29,213 nucleotides of DNA, taken from positions 1-29,213 of the IMG/VR virus record IMGVR_UViG_3300022839_000075. The stretch is one strand, 5' to 3'. The notes under the pieces are model-generated. The model searched no databases, had not been told where the DNA came from, and was given only the letters and a program-made list of their open reading frames with translations. This DNA is from a virus. Positions 6,966 to 15,893 of the stretch are shown piece by piece; position 1 is the stretch's first letter, and every line of letters begins with the position of its first letter. Made by a program: the position numbers and the translations under genes.

Positions 6966-7686
6966 CTTTGAGATAAGTCTCAAATCTTTCCCACCATTTA
7001 TCTTGATAATCTTTTAACTCTTGTCCTTCTAATGAAAATTCTTGATAATTAAAATCTCTTGAACACATACATATTTTAACTTGATCTATTTTCCCATACA
7101 TACTTTCATGAGCTAAACTATAGGCTCCTAGTTGAGTAAAATAATCTTGAACAGCACTCCACTCTCTTCTTTTAGGTTTGTTAGTCTGTTTCCAATCAAA
7201 GATAGTTACTTTATCATCTATAACTCCGATACAATCGGTTGCTCCCGCAAATTTTTCTGGGAAAGCTAAACTAATTTCATTTCCCCAAACTTCAGTTAAT
7301 CCACTAATATTTTTAAGAATAGTATGAGCCATCTTTCTTGCTCTATTTCCTTTCTCAGAAATATTTAAATAACCTTTTCCCTCTAAATATTTTTCAATAA
7401 CTAAATGCATTTCAGTTCCCATAGAAGCAGCATCATTTTTAATTTTTTCTGCCCCCTCTTCTCCGACACGTTGCTTCCATCTTTCTAAAGCTTCTATAGA
7501 TTCTTTGTCTTTTGTGGCTCCAAGTATAGTGGTTACAGAAGGTAGTTTAGTTCCATCCACAGAATACATACGTTTGCCTGTTTTAGGATCTTCTGCTCTG
7601 GAGTATCTTTTATAGGGAAATTTTTCTATTAATTCAAGTTCTGTTAAAGTAAAGGAATTGTCTTCTAAGTTTTCTGTAAATATCAT
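6955..7686 (-). CDS. RecB-like PD-(D/E)XK nuclease
   Basis: A 243-aa nuclease of the Cas4/RecB-like phage exonuclease type. The visible pattern is LPSVTTIL (48-55), MGTEMH (89-94, with the His typical of RecB-like nucleases), an acidic position near GNEIS (135-139), GATDCIGV with D151, the core DWK (164-166), and the Q-x-x-x-Y signature QLGAY (185-189). Activity is expected to be Mg-dependent DNA end processing, for recombination, replication or host DNA breakdown together with the UvrD-like and SNF2-type helicases. It starts 12 nt after the holin-like gene and ends overlapping the opposing 55-aa gene. Confidence 0.85.
   Translation of the reverse strand: MIFTENLEDNSFTLTELELIEKFPYKRYSRAEDPKTGKRMYSVDGTKLPSVTTILGATKDKESIEALERWKQRVGEEGAEKIKNDAASMGTEMHLVIEKYLEGKGYLNISEKGNRARKMAHTILKNISGLTEVWGNEISLAFPEKFAGATDCIGVIDDKVTIFDWKQTNKPKRREWSAVQDYFTQLGAYSLAHESMYGKIDQVKICMCSRDFNYQEFSLEGQELKDYQDKWWERFETYLKVTS
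6967..6984. terminator. Possible weak hairpin between converging genes
   Basis: TTTGAGA-taag-TCTCAAA makes a perfect 7-bp stem with a 4-nt loop, beginning 2 nt after the stop of the plus-strand 55-aa gene. It is followed on the plus strand by TCTTTCCC, a poor U-tract, so it would be a weak terminator at best. It also lies inside the coding end of the minus-strand nuclease gene. Confidence is low. Confidence 0.3.
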
Positions 7687-7698
7687 TCCATATTAATA

Positions 7699-7878
7699 CT
7701 ACATATGATTAGAAAGTACAGCTAAAAGTATAGCTCCTAAACCCCCAATAATAAACTTCTCTAATCTATTTATACGGGTTTCTATCTTTTCAATTTTTTC
7801 GAATGTTTGTTTTTGCATTAATCTGCAGATCTTTTCATGGTATTCAATTTTATCTAAAGCTGAAGTTCTTTTAGGCAC
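7699..7878 (-). CDS. Holin-like / XhlA-like small membrane protein (59 aa)
   Basis: A GTG start at 7878 overlaps the stop of the large internal virion gene by 8 nt and has GAGG 6 nt upstream (7885-7888). The product has a charged, coiled-coil-prone stretch (residues 9-41, with KIEKIETRINRLEKF) followed by one hydrophobic segment FIIGGLGAILLAVL (42-55) and a short SNHM end. This layout, an amphipathic helix then a C-terminal membrane helix, matches the XhlA-type haemolysin/holin-like family. Position right after the virion genes fits a lysis role. No endolysin is visible nearby. It could instead be another small membrane protein. Confidence 0.65.
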   Translation of the reverse strand: MPKRTSALDKIEYHEKICRLMQKQTFEKIEKIETRINRLEKFIIGGLGAILLAVLSNHM

Positions 7879-10800
7879 TTAGAACCTCGTCTGCTCTTTT
7901 GTAGGCATCTTCTACTAATCCACCTTCATTCATTTGTTGAGGTTGATTTTTATTAGCTAGAGCTTGACCTAATGTATCTTGAGGGAATAATGTTGCAAAT
8001 TTTTCACCTTGATTTGCTGTTGGTTGAGTGGCCGTTGGCATAGTAGTCGTTGGTGATTGTGCTGCAATCGGCTCTACTGGAGGCGTGTTAACCGGTGCTT
8101 CTGCTGCCAGTTGTAAAGGATTAGAGTTCATTAATTTTTGAAATTGATTATGGCTAGCACCCATTATGGAAGCGCCAGTTAAATATTCTTCTCCTGCTCT
8201 TCTCATTTCAGGACTTAACATTTTACTTACATCATATTCTGGATAAATTCTGTCTCTTGTAAATTTAGACATACTTCCAAAATCATAACTATTTCCTAAA
8301 GGAACATTAGGATCTAATGATATTAATTTTTGTCTGACTTCTTCAAAATCTATTTTATTAGGATCCACTCTAAATTCATCCCCCATTGCTTCAAACAAAC
8401 TATTAACTGTTCTTCCATAAGTTAATAAAGCATCGTTATAAAGTTTAGGAGTTAAAGGTATTCTTCCTTTTCCAGGAAAAATAGAATCTGCGTCTGCATT
8501 TAATAAAAATCTATGTGCTTTATTCATCTCCATTACATTTTCAGCTACTTTAGCACTTGCGATAACTTCACCAAATAATCTTGCACCTAACATAAGTTTT
8601 AAAGTATTTCCTATACCTAAAACTGCTCCTGTTACTGCTGTAGTAGTCATACCCCCTTGTCCACTACCTGCTCTTAAAGTTAAACTTCTTTGAATAAATT
8701 TAGCAGGATCTGTAGATGGAACACTTTCCATAGCTCTTTTAACTTCAACAAGATCTTCAAACATTTTAAGAGCTTTGTCTCCTTTTGGTCCACCGCCAAA
8801 TATTTCTCTTATTTTATCTTTACCTTGTTTGTTATCAATTCCTAAATTTTTAGTTAGATCATCAATACCTAATTGTCCAAAATCATGGTTACGTATTAAA
8901 CCTTCATTAAGATTAGCTACTCCGTCTCCTTGAGTAAATATTCTTGCATCCACATCTGTTACGCTACTTATTTCATCAGTTCTAGTTTTAGCTCTAACTC
9001 TTCTTTCTGTTTCTAAGTCCAGTGGATTAAAATTCTTTCTAACAAAACCTTTATCAGCTGCTCTAGCAGCAATAGCTTGAGCACTTAATCCTTTTAAATC
9101 TCTAATAGGATTAGAAGTAGCTTTGTTAATAGATTCCCATAACCACTGTTTAACATATCTATCCCACACTGCTTGTGATTCTTTACTAACAGGTATTTTA
9201 ACTGTTCTATCTATCGTACCATCTGCTTTTAATATGTCGTATGAAGAATCAGTAACTCCTAGTATTTGTTTTAATTGTTTAATTGCTAAAGGACTATCTC
9301 CAGATAAAGTTCCTTTTATTACTTTGTCAAAAACTTGATCGGGTGCAATAGATTCTATACCTGTCATATCTATACCTTTACTAGCAAATAATTTTCTATC
9401 TACTGCCATTAATTTTCTAGCTACAGAAGATTTTTCAAAAGGTCTTAGAACCATAGAATAATAAGCGTTAGCTTCTTGTAATTGTTTCAAAGCTGAATTT
9501 GCTACATTAATATTTGTATCCAAGAAAGCTTCTGCTGCTTCTGGGCCTTCTTGAGAAAGTTTCATTCCATACTCATCTTTAAATATTTTATCTTTTAATA
9601 CATCTCTGTTAGCGGCTTCTCCTAAAGAGTTTACATCATTTTCAAAAGCTTTTTTAAATCTAATTACTTCATTATCTACTACTTTAAAATTACTACCTGA
9701 ATATGCTTTAGTTAACATTTTAGATAAACCCAACATATCACTTAATCGAATGTATCCTCCTTTATTGTAGTAATCATTTGGATCCGTTAATTTATTTAAA
9801 TATTTAACGTATTGAACCATTGGATCATCTACATCTGTTAAATCTTTAGCTCCTTTTTCTAAACCCTCCCAAATATCAAATCTTTCTGGATACTCTAATT
9901 TTAATCTATCTAATAATGTTTTAGTAACGTTTCTTACATTTGTAGTTGGTATAAAAGTAGGATTACCTAATTGTTCGTAATGATTTCTAAATCTTCCGTA
10001 TTCATCATCAATAGTTTTCCAAACGTTTTTAAACTCACTTTTTATTTGATTAACACCAGCGTAGTTAAGAATACTATTATTAACCATTGGTGGAAGTTCT
10101 AAGTTATCCATAGTGTTTAATAATTGTTCTTGAGTTAAATTAGCATTAAAAGTTCTATTAAAATCTTTTAAAGGTTGTCCTACCAAAGGGTATACCCCAA
10201 GAGTAGTAAAGAATTTTTTTGTAAAGCCTTGCCAAGCTCCTTTGAATCCGGGATTGTCTGCTGGAATTAAATCTACTATATTTATTTTTTGGTTAGATCT
10301 TTCTGCTGCTGCAGCTATTGCTTTTGCTTGTGGTTTATCTAAATCTAATGAAGATTTAACCATTCCTTTAGCATTTCTAACTACTCCTATTAAACCTAAA
10401 GCTCCCCCTGTCCATAACATTTCATCTCTACTTGCTCTAAGTCCATTTAAAAACATTCTTTCAACAAAAGGTAGTTTTCTTTCATCACTATCTGTTAGTT
10501 CAGCTAAATCTTTTGAAGTAGCTCCTACAAAATCAGCACCTAAATTAGATATATCAAATGCAGCACTTCCTCCAAACGCTCCTCCTATTGCTCCTAAAGA
10601 CGCTTTAGCTTCAACTGCTAACGCTGGACTAGGTCCAAACTTTTCTACTTTTTTAAAAAAATCTACAGTGTTATCTAGCATTCCAATTGTATTACCTAAT
10701 AATCTAACTGGAGCACCTATAGGTCCAGGTACTTTTTTTAATTTTTTAGCAAACTCACTCATTTTAGATAATCTTTTATCGTAAATACTTGATCCTGCTA

Positions 10801-11158
10801 CGTATCTGTTGTCTATACCGTAATTATCTTTGAAACCATTTTTAACATAAGAACTTATTAAAGATTCTCTTTCTACCATGTAAGGAAGCATTCCAAAACC
10901 TAATGTTCCTGCTAATACCATATCTCCTCTACCAATTCCTGTAGAAGATTCCATAGGCTTTAACCTTGCCATTTTACCTTTAGCTACACTCATGGCCCCC
11001 AAGTCAATTAATCTTTCGTACTCACCTACGTTTTTATATCCAGTTAATTCACCTGTTTTAAAGGCATCGTCTAGAGCACCTAACTGATCTTGACTTAAAG
11101 AACGAGTGTCTATTTGTTTTGCATCAATAGCTTTTTGTAATTGATTTATAGCTACCAT
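7871..11158 (-). CDS. Large internal virion (ejection) protein
   Basis: The 1095-aa product is the largest gene here and the last of the internal virion block. It is Ala/Gly/Lys-rich with several hydrophobic or glycine-zipper stretches that could insert in a membrane: residues about 80-95 (MVLAGTLGFGMLPYMV), 185-205 (KASLGAIGGAFGGSAAF), 247-261, and a long one around 850-880 (AVTGAVLGIGNTLKLMLGA). The middle is helical and charged. The C-terminus has a Pro/Thr/Gln-rich linker, then QMNEGGLVEDAYKRA. Size, position after other virion genes and composition resemble podovirus gp15/gp16-type proteins that form the DNA-ejection channel. No transglycosylase or peptidase motif was recognised. The start overlaps the previous stop (TAATG). 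Confidence 0.65.
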   Translation of the reverse strand: MVAINQLQKAIDAKQIDTRSLSQDQLGALDDAFKTGELTGYKNVGEYERLIDLGAMSVAKGKMARLKPMESSTGIGRGDMVLAGTLGFGMLPYMVERESLISSYVKNGFKDNYGIDNRYVAGSSIYDKRLSKMSEFAKKLKKVPGPIGAPVRLLGNTIGMLDNTVDFFKKVEKFGPSPALAVEAKASLGAIGGAFGGSAAFDISNLGADFVGATSKDLAELTDSDERKLPFVERMFLNGLRASRDEMLWTGGALGLIGVVRNAKGMVKSSLDLDKPQAKAIAAAAERSNQKINIVDLIPADNPGFKGAWQGFTKKFFTTLGVYPLVGQPLKDFNRTFNANLTQEQLLNTMDNLELPPMVNNSILNYAGVNQIKSEFKNVWKTIDDEYGRFRNHYEQLGNPTFIPTTNVRNVTKTLLDRLKLEYPERFDIWEGLEKGAKDLTDVDDPMVQYVKYLNKLTDPNDYYNKGGYIRLSDMLGLSKMLTKAYSGSNFKVVDNEVIRFKKAFENDVNSLGEAANRDVLKDKIFKDEYGMKLSQEGPEAAEAFLDTNINVANSALKQLQEANAYYSMVLRPFEKSSVARKLMAVDRKLFASKGIDMTGIESIAPDQVFDKVIKGTLSGDSPLAIKQLKQILGVTDSSYDILKADGTIDRTVKIPVSKESQAVWDRYVKQWLWESINKATSNPIRDLKGLSAQAIAARAADKGFVRKNFNPLDLETERRVRAKTRTDEISSVTDVDARIFTQGDGVANLNEGLIRNHDFGQLGIDDLTKNLGIDNKQGKDKIREIFGGGPKGDKALKMFEDLVEVKRAMESVPSTDPAKFIQRSLTLRAGSGQGGMTTTAVTGAVLGIGNTLKLMLGARLFGEVIASAKVAENVMEMNKAHRFLLNADADSIFPGKGRIPLTPKLYNDALLTYGRTVNSLFEAMGDEFRVDPNKIDFEEVRQKLISLDPNVPLGNSYDFGSMSKFTRDRIYPEYDVSKMLSPEMRRAGEEYLTGASIMGASHNQFQKLMNSNPLQLAAEAPVNTPPVEPIAAQSPTTTMPTATQPTANQGEKFATLFPQDTLGQALANKNQPQQMNEGGLVEDAYKRADEVLSA

Positions 11159-13365
11159 TAATTACCTCCGGCTATAGGTATAGTAGTTAAAATTTTATTT
11201 CTTTCAGTTTTATTTTTTGTTCTTTGATTAGATAAGAAATCTGCTTGTTGTTTAGAATATAATTGTTCTACTCCAGGTACATTTTCTTTAAAGTATTGCA
11301 TAGAAGATTCTGTTCCACCATTTTGTCTGTATGACATAGCAAATGACTGAGCTTTATCTTCAAATTCTTTTTTTAAATTCATGTAGTTTGCTCTAACCGT
11401 TTTAGCTGAACCGTAAAATTTAATAATTTCTGTACGTTGAGCAGCATTTTCAATATCTTTTTGAGTCAATCTATCTTCTGCTTTGTTTGCATTCGCAACA
11501 AGATATTTCATTCTTTGTTCAATTAAAGCTAATTTAGTAAATCTTGCTAATTCATCATCAGAAGGTCTTGATAAAAATCCTCCTCCTCTTTCTTTATAAG
11601 AAGCTTTAGCCATTTCGTTTGCTCTTTTCTCTACTTTACCCATGTCTTTATCGTATTCTTTAAGCATTTTTTCAGTTGCTTTCATACCTTCTTCGGTACC
11701 ATCATTATTTCTCATTAAACTTTTTATTTCAGAATCAAAATCAGAACTTGTTATTCCATTTGTCCCCGTAACTTGTTCAAGAGTTCCAAATATATCTTCT
11801 TTTGCTAAACCAAATGCAGCACTAAACGTTCCGTCTTGTGGAAGAGAGTTAATAACAAAATCAATCATTTCAGCTCCTCTTTTATTTTCCTCTAAGTTAG
11901 ATGCATATAAATTCATTTTGTCTGAATTTATTGGTCTTTCATATGCTCCTGCTGTAGCTTCAACAACTTCATTATTTTTATTTCTATGATAAATTTTTCC
12001 GTCTTTACCCATCATTCCTTTAACATTATAGAACTGTCCTGGGTATGCGGGATCTTCTACGCTGAATACTTTATCTCCACCTACAAAACCTGGTCCAGCT
12101 TTTGCAGCTTTTGCCGCCGCTGCTTTAGATTTTAAAAATGATTGAGCTAAAACCATATCTTGATTTTTTTGAGCTAAGGCTATGTTCATCAAATCAGTAC
12201 TCGCAGATTCTAAACCTTGTCCTGCTATATCTACTAATCCAGACAAACCTCTTTGATTACTTTTTCCTGTCATTAATTTTGCTGCAAATTTCATGGCTAT
12301 TAAATTATTTAAATTACCGCTACCGCCTGTCATTTGATCTAGTTCATTTTTAAATGTTTGAAATTCTTTACTTAATGGAGATAGATTATTTGCTTTTTTA
12401 ATTTCATTCTGTCTATTCTTAACCATTCTATTTACTTCATCATCTGTCATTCCTTCAATATTTTGAGTCACTTGATTAATCTGTCCATCTATAGTAGGTG
12501 CAACAGGTTCTGGATCTTGACCGTTTCCGTCAAATCCAGATAGTCTAAGAACATCTGGTAAAGGTACATCAGTTTGTTCAGCTATTTTTTTTAAAGTTTC
12601 CTCTCCTACTGAAGCAAGATTATTTACATCTAATCCAAGTTCTTCTGCAATTGCTATAATTTTATTTGCTTTAGGTAAGTCTTCATTTAATTGAAGTTCT
12701 TCTGGAGTAGAAGGATTTTCAACTCCAATAACTTTAGGTTTAAAGTTTTTTTCCATTTCCTTATAATCTTTTAAATTTTGAGTAACTTTTTTCTTTGGAT
12801 CTGGATTATATTCTGGTTTAGAATAAATTAATCTTTCTTCAATAGATTTTACTCCTCCAGAAACTTGACTTAAATCAGATGCAGTTCCATCTCCTTGCAT
12901 ACCTTGACCAACTAAAGCTGTACCAATAGATCCTACAGCTGTTTTACCTGGATTGTTTATTAATGCTTGAGCAACAGGAGTTGCTCTTGATGCTCCAAAT
13001 TCTCCTAGTTCTCTTATAGCTGCAATTCCAGATCTTCTAGCAGTAGAGGGTAAAAAAGCAGCACCTGGTACAGCGTAAGCAGCACCTTCTAAAAATTGTC
13101 CTGTGTCTCCATCTCTAACTCCTTTGGCCATTTCATTAATACCATAACCTGCAGAACCTGCTTCTAATCCTGTTAGTGCAGTTGAAACTTTTGGTCCCGC
13201 CATTTTATTTCCTAAATATCTAAATGCAGGAGCAGCGACTGCTCTAGCAGTATTTGCTGCTGACATAATTCCCCCAACAAAAAATTTAGGAACAGCTTTA
13301 CTATCAACTACTCTAAGTTGAGTGGCTCTCTTTCTGAATAAAGGTCTCATTAAGGTTTTATCCAT
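11158..13365 (-). CDS. Internal virion protein (large, 735 aa)
   Basis: The protein has an N-terminal basic region, then FFVGGIMSAA (28-37), then an Ala/Gly-rich hydrophobic stretch to about residue 190 with repeated small-residue segments. From about 195 on it is charged and helical, including NKIIAIAEELG, QTDVPLPDVLRLSG, the Q/N-rich NGQINQVTQN-like region and a long helical C-terminal third. It sits between the Gln-rich 361-aa and the 1095-aa proteins, the usual place for podovirus internal core or ejection proteins. No enzymatic motif is seen. The assignment is by context and composition; I do not recognise a named family. Confidence 0.6.
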   Translation of the reverse strand: MDKTLMRPLFRKRATQLRVVDSKAVPKFFVGGIMSAANTARAVAAPAFRYLGNKMAGPKVSTALTGLEAGSAGYGINEMAKGVRDGDTGQFLEGAAYAVPGAAFLPSTARRSGIAAIRELGEFGASRATPVAQALINNPGKTAVGSIGTALVGQGMQGDGTASDLSQVSGGVKSIEERLIYSKPEYNPDPKKKVTQNLKDYKEMEKNFKPKVIGVENPSTPEELQLNEDLPKANKIIAIAEELGLDVNNLASVGEETLKKIAEQTDVPLPDVLRLSGFDGNGQDPEPVAPTIDGQINQVTQNIEGMTDDEVNRMVKNRQNEIKKANNLSPLSKEFQTFKNELDQMTGGSGNLNNLIAMKFAAKLMTGKSNQRGLSGLVDIAGQGLESASTDLMNIALAQKNQDMVLAQSFLKSKAAAAKAAKAGPGFVGGDKVFSVEDPAYPGQFYNVKGMMGKDGKIYHRNKNNEVVEATAGAYERPINSDKMNLYASNLEENKRGAEMIDFVINSLPQDGTFSAAFGLAKEDIFGTLEQVTGTNGITSSDFDSEIKSLMRNNDGTEEGMKATEKMLKEYDKDMGKVEKRANEMAKASYKERGGGFLSRPSDDELARFTKLALIEQRMKYLVANANKAEDRLTQKDIENAAQRTEIIKFYGSAKTVRANYMNLKKEFEDKAQSFAMSYRQNGGTESSMQYFKENVPGVEQLYSKQQADFLSNQRTKNKTERNKILTTIPIAGGN

Positions 13366-13369
13366 AATG

Positions 13370-14455
13370 CTACGCTCTTCCAGTAGTTGCTGCTGCGCTT
13401 TGAAGGGCAGGAGCTTTATTTAAAGCTGAGTAAGTTGCGTATGCTCCGAGTCCAGCACCTGCTGCTTGAGCAAGTGGATTAGTTCCTGGAGAAGTAGATT
13501 GAGTAATAGCAGACTGAGTTGTAGGTCCTGCAGCATACATATTTTTAACAAACTCTGCTCTTTGAAAAGGTTCGTAAGCTCTTTGTAGTTCTGTTTGTCT
13601 TGTAGCATCTAGCGCTTGTTGACCTAATTGTCTTTGTAAACCACCAGCAGCCATTAATTGATTAATGTCTTGTTGAGCCATACCTTGTTGCGCCTGACCC
13701 ATTTGAGCATATTGAGAACCTGCATTCAAATTTGTCTGAGCTTGTAAATTTTGGTTATTTTGAAATGAGTTCATTGCATTTTGAAAAACTGTACCTTGAG
13801 CTTGTCCTATTGCTGATAAAGTTCTTCCACCTAATTCTGCTCTTTGAACACCTTCCCGTCCGCCACCAAATGCTCCGCCCATAACTGCATTTTGACTTAG
13901 TTGGTTTTGTTGCATTTGAGATTGTCTATTAATTTCATCTGTAACGAAAGATGAATAAGGATTTAAATAATTTTGAAATTGTGAAGAAGTAGGATCTAAA
14001 GCTGCCGCATTTTGTGCATTTAATACTGATCCAATACCTGCATTCATAGTATTAGCGCCAACCCCTGTAGTTCCTGATTGAGTAATACCTTGTTTCTCTA
14101 ATGTACCCATTCCTTGTACATTAATTTGAGGAATGTTAACTGGAGTTTTTGCAAGCTCCGCTGCAGTATCCATTAAACCAAGTTTTCTTTCTTCTATCCC
14201 TGGTGCTTCTCTTATATATTGTGTAGTAGTAGAAGGTGCTGCTCCACCACCGCCTCCACCACCAAAATATTGTGGTAAACCTGTTTCTAAATTTATTGTT
14301 CCAGAACCACCGTGGTTAATTAATAATTTTTTTTCAAAAGGATTAATATGAGCTAATTCTGTATCCCCGTTAATACCTTTACTAGCAATTTCTTTACCTA
14401 GTTTTTTAAATAACTCTATTTTTTCTTTTATATTTAATTTTTTAATATCTATCAT
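13370..14455 (-). CDS. Gln/Ala-rich internal virion protein
   Basis: A 361-aa protein with an N-terminal helical 40 residues, a run of seven glycines near residue 70 (YFGGGGGGGA), and a middle with the motif MGGAFGGGREGVQRAELGGR. The second half is dominated by Gln, Ala and Asn (for example QAQTNLNAGSQYAQMGQAQQ), probably a long coiled coil. The 'GGAFGG-REG-QRAELG' motif recurs in internal virion proteins of marine podoviruses in my recollection. It starts with an ATGA overlap from the GNAT-like gene. A structural role in the capsid core or ejection complex is inferred. Confidence 0.6.
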   Translation of the reverse strand: MIDIKKLNIKEKIELFKKLGKEIASKGINGDTELAHINPFEKKLLINHGGSGTINLETGLPQYFGGGGGGGAAPSTTTQYIREAPGIEERKLGLMDTAAELAKTPVNIPQINVQGMGTLEKQGITQSGTTGVGANTMNAGIGSVLNAQNAAALDPTSSQFQNYLNPYSSFVTDEINRQSQMQQNQLSQNAVMGGAFGGGREGVQRAELGGRTLSAIGQAQGTVFQNAMNSFQNNQNLQAQTNLNAGSQYAQMGQAQQGMAQQDINQLMAAGGLQRQLGQQALDATRQTELQRAYEPFQRAEFVKNMYAAGPTTQSAITQSTSPGTNPLAQAAGAGLGAYATYSALNKAPALQSAAATTGRA

Positions 14456-14874
14456 AATTCTTTTTCTACTTGTACATGTGTTGCTGAGTAACCTTTTTCT
14501 TTGAACATAGAGACATAACCCGGCCTTGAAAATATTTCCATTTTTTTACAACCTTGTTCTTTAGCCCATTCAGAAATTTTATCAACATAGTCAAACCACT
14601 CTTTATAACGTTTACCAGTGACAATTTTAGTGTCGCAAACACTGTAATTAGGGTATTTTCTAATTTCAGTAACACAAACACAGAGAACTTCATTAGTTTC
14701 TGTAATAACCACCCAAAGCTGCATTTTACCTTGTTTACAATATTCTTTAATATGTTCTTCACTTACAAATCCTCCCGCTCTGATACACGCTTTTCGAATT
14801 AGATTTTTTACTAAATTCCATATACCGTCTATCTCCTCTTTAGTGAACTGAATCAGTTCTGTTTTTGTTTGCAT
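14452..14874 (-). CDS. GNAT-like acetyltransferase-fold protein
   Basis: A 140-aa protein with QLWVVITE (52-59), then TEIRKYP (69-75), then VTGKRYKEWFDYVDKISEWAKEQGCKKMEIFSRPGY, ending MFKEKGY. This strand-helix order and the WA-x-x-x-GC-x-x-x-E-x-x-x-RPG pattern match the GNAT-fold proteins that many podoviruses carry among internal virion genes, sometimes annotated as gp13-like internal proteins. The acetyl-CoA loop (Q/RxxGxG/A) is not clear, so catalysis is uncertain. It overlaps the upstream gene by 35 nt and the downstream one by ATGA, so it is expressed with the virion proteins. Confidence 0.6.
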   Translation of the reverse strand: MQTKTELIQFTKEEIDGIWNLVKNLIRKACIRAGGFVSEEHIKEYCKQGKMQLWVVITETNEVLCVCVTEIRKYPNYSVCDTKIVTGKRYKEWFDYVDKISEWAKEQGCKKMEIFSRPGYVSMFKEKGYSATHVQVEKEL

Positions 14875-15868
14875 TTATTAAATCAAAAATTCTTTTAAAT
14901 TGTTTTTGTTGATCGTAAAAAAACTTAGATCCTTTTTTTCTTTGATCTGATTTATCGCTAGGATTTGCTCCAGCAATAATACCTGCACCTAAAACTGCAT
15001 GAGATCTAGATACAAACTCTCCATCAGCTAATTGAGCTAACATAGTATCTTCGTGATCTTTTCCATGACCTGTTCCATCTAATACAAAACCGTTTGCTCT
15101 GTCATAGTTATTAGAATCATTTTCATCATGAGTCATTTTAGTAGGAAGCACTTGTCCCATTCCACCTTCATTAAATTTTGCAATACTAGCAAGTCCACCA
15201 GTATTCATTTCAACTGCTTTAAATGTTTGAGTAGGCTCGTCTCCTAAAACTTCTTCCGGTGTTACAAACTCTCCAGGTTGTACTAAAGGAGAATTTATTC
15301 CTGTTGAATAATCTCTTGTTTGAAATCCAGTTGGAGTTCCTCCAAAACCAGCATTAGCATATTTTGTGTAAGCTTGATTAGGTATAGGTAAATACGTTTT
15401 ATTAGGACCGTCATCACCTGCTAGTAAAGGAAGTGCCATAGATGCTGCTGCTATTTTTCCTGCATCAGATTTAGGTACAAAACCTTTTAAAGTTTCCATA
15501 ATTCCAGTTGATGCTGGTTTTGCCGCTGTTGCTCCTGCTCCTGACATAGCAGAACTTCCTGCTGTTGCAAAAGGTGAGTTAGCTGCTACTGTTCCAGTAC
15601 CTGCTGGTACTGCTGTAGTTGCTGCTTGTGAAGCGAATTGTGGGAATAGACCTCTTAAACCTTGAGCCGCTGAAGTTTGTCCTATACCTTGAATAGTAGT
15701 TCCTGCTGTAGTTGCTGATCCAAAAGGAGTAATTCCACCTACTCCAGCCATTCCTCCTAATTGACCCATCGTACCTATTAGCATAGCGTCTCTGAAAGAT
15801 CTTTTAGTAGATTTACCTCTGAGTTTTTGTGTACCAAAAGTCAGTAAGGCCATTGTAAATGGGTCCAA
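14840..15868 (-). CDS. Virion protein with DG...LADGEFV motif
   Basis: A 342-aa protein. The N-terminal half is Ala/Gly/Thr-rich and mildly hydrophobic. Residues 221-238 hold two MNTGGLA/FNEGGMG motifs, and residues 264-296 hold DGTGHGKDHEDTMLAQLADG followed by EFVSR and AVLGAG. In my recollection the latter is a hallmark of internal or tail-associated virion proteins of marine podoviruses. The start is TTG at 15868, chosen because AGGAG lies 6 nt upstream; an internal ATG five codons later has no such site. It leads the internal virion block after the sugar-modification genes. Confidence 0.65.
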   Translation of the reverse strand: MDPFTMALLTFGTQKLRGKSTKRSFRDAMLIGTMGQLGGMAGVGGITPFGSATTAGTTIQGIGQTSAAQGLRGLFPQFASQAATTAVPAGTGTVAANSPFATAGSSAMSGAGATAAKPASTGIMETLKGFVPKSDAGKIAAASMALPLLAGDDGPNKTYLPIPNQAYTKYANAGFGGTPTGFQTRDYSTGINSPLVQPGEFVTPEEVLGDEPTQTFKAVEMNTGGLASIAKFNEGGMGQVLPTKMTHDENDSNNYDRANGFVLDGTGHGKDHEDTMLAQLADGEFVSRSHAVLGAGIIAGANPSDKSDQRKKGSKFFYDQQKQFKRIFDLINANKNRTDSVH

Positions 15869-15893
15869 TTTTAGCTCCTGTTCCTAAATTTTA

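Noticed and set aside
10242-10784. 180-codon plus-strand frame inside the 1095-aa virion gene
   Set aside because: Composition and lack of a ribosome site mark it as a shadow of the minus-strand gene, whose frame is full-length and coupled to its neighbours.
7871-11158. Search for a lytic transglycosylase or peptidase in the 1095-aa virion protein
   Set aside because: No convincing catalytic motif could be seen, so it is called only an internal virion protein.
13420-13608. Alternative minus-strand frame inside the Gln-rich virion gene
   Set aside because: Leu/Gln runs are the frame-shifted reading of Gln/Ala codons; no start signal.
14133-14351. Proline-run plus-strand frame opposite the seven-glycine stretch
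   Set aside because: The proline run is simply the reverse reading of the glycine codons.
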